Source of the DNA: Fimbriimonadales bacterium
GTDB taxonomy: Bacteria > Armatimonadota > Fimbriimonadia > Fimbriimonadales > GBS-DC
Direction of reading: 5' to 3'
Length of the DNA stretch: 5,498 nt
Assembly (NCBI GenBank): GCA_026416655.1
Contig: JAOAES010000070.1
Span: 1 to 5,498, forward strand
This document shows positions 5,487 through 5,498 of this stretch, in pieces (the first letter of the stretch is position 1; every line of letters begins with the position of its first letter). The translations under genes and the position numbers were made by a program. The notes beneath the pieces are model-generated. The model was not told where the DNA came from, did not search any database, and was given only the letters and a program-made list of their open reading frames with translations.

Positions 5487-5498
5487 CCTCTAAAGCCC

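Overview
The window is about 60% GC bacterial chromosome and looks like a member of the Armatimonadota, perhaps a warm-environment Fimbriimonadales-type lineage. Three things point there: a secreted protein ending in a dockerin-like pair of Ca-binding loops with the 'DLLxVLFxFG' signature, a neighbouring H-X9-DG (DUF1559-like) protein of the kind abundant in Armatimonadota and Planctomycetota, and a large protein joining an amidotransferase-like fold to a deacetylase-like fold. The phylum is inferred from these protein styles; no rRNA or other marker gene is present.

Layout. Positions 1-183 are non-coding and dominated by a near-palindromic element (3-137) whose core is a perfect 28-bp inverted repeat, followed by a weak promoter-like stretch. 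A single plus-strand gene (184-1974) encodes a 596-aa protein with a degenerate NodB-type polysaccharide deacetylase fold. It converges on the minus-strand genes, with a 12-bp-stem hairpin (1983-2010) in the 51-bp gap. The rest is minus-strand and, read in the direction of transcription, runs tatA (5449-5219), secG (5231-5001), a glyoxalase II-like metallo-beta-lactamase hydrolase (5001-4360), a membrane-anchored H-X9-DG protein (4324-3476) and an exported beta-propeller/dockerin-like protein (3462-2026).

How the genes relate. tatA, secG and the hydrolase gene overlap one another (13 bp and 1 bp) and must form one translationally coupled operon that starts at a TATAAT box at 5481-5486. The last two genes sit 35 bp further on, behind a second TATAAT box (4342-4347). 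They are coupled to each other because the stop codon of the first overlaps the Shine-Dalgarno sequence of the second. The operon therefore supplies one component of each of the two protein export systems, followed by two gene products that are themselves directed to or across the membrane. A functional link between export genes and these cargo genes is inference only.

No tRNA, rRNA, CRISPR array, transposase or complete mobile element was seen. I did not find a clearly new defence or metabolic system. The most noteworthy items are the nested-palindrome repeat, the deacetylase-fold protein that lacks the metal-binding motif, and the dockerin-like module that holds the only two cysteines of its protein.
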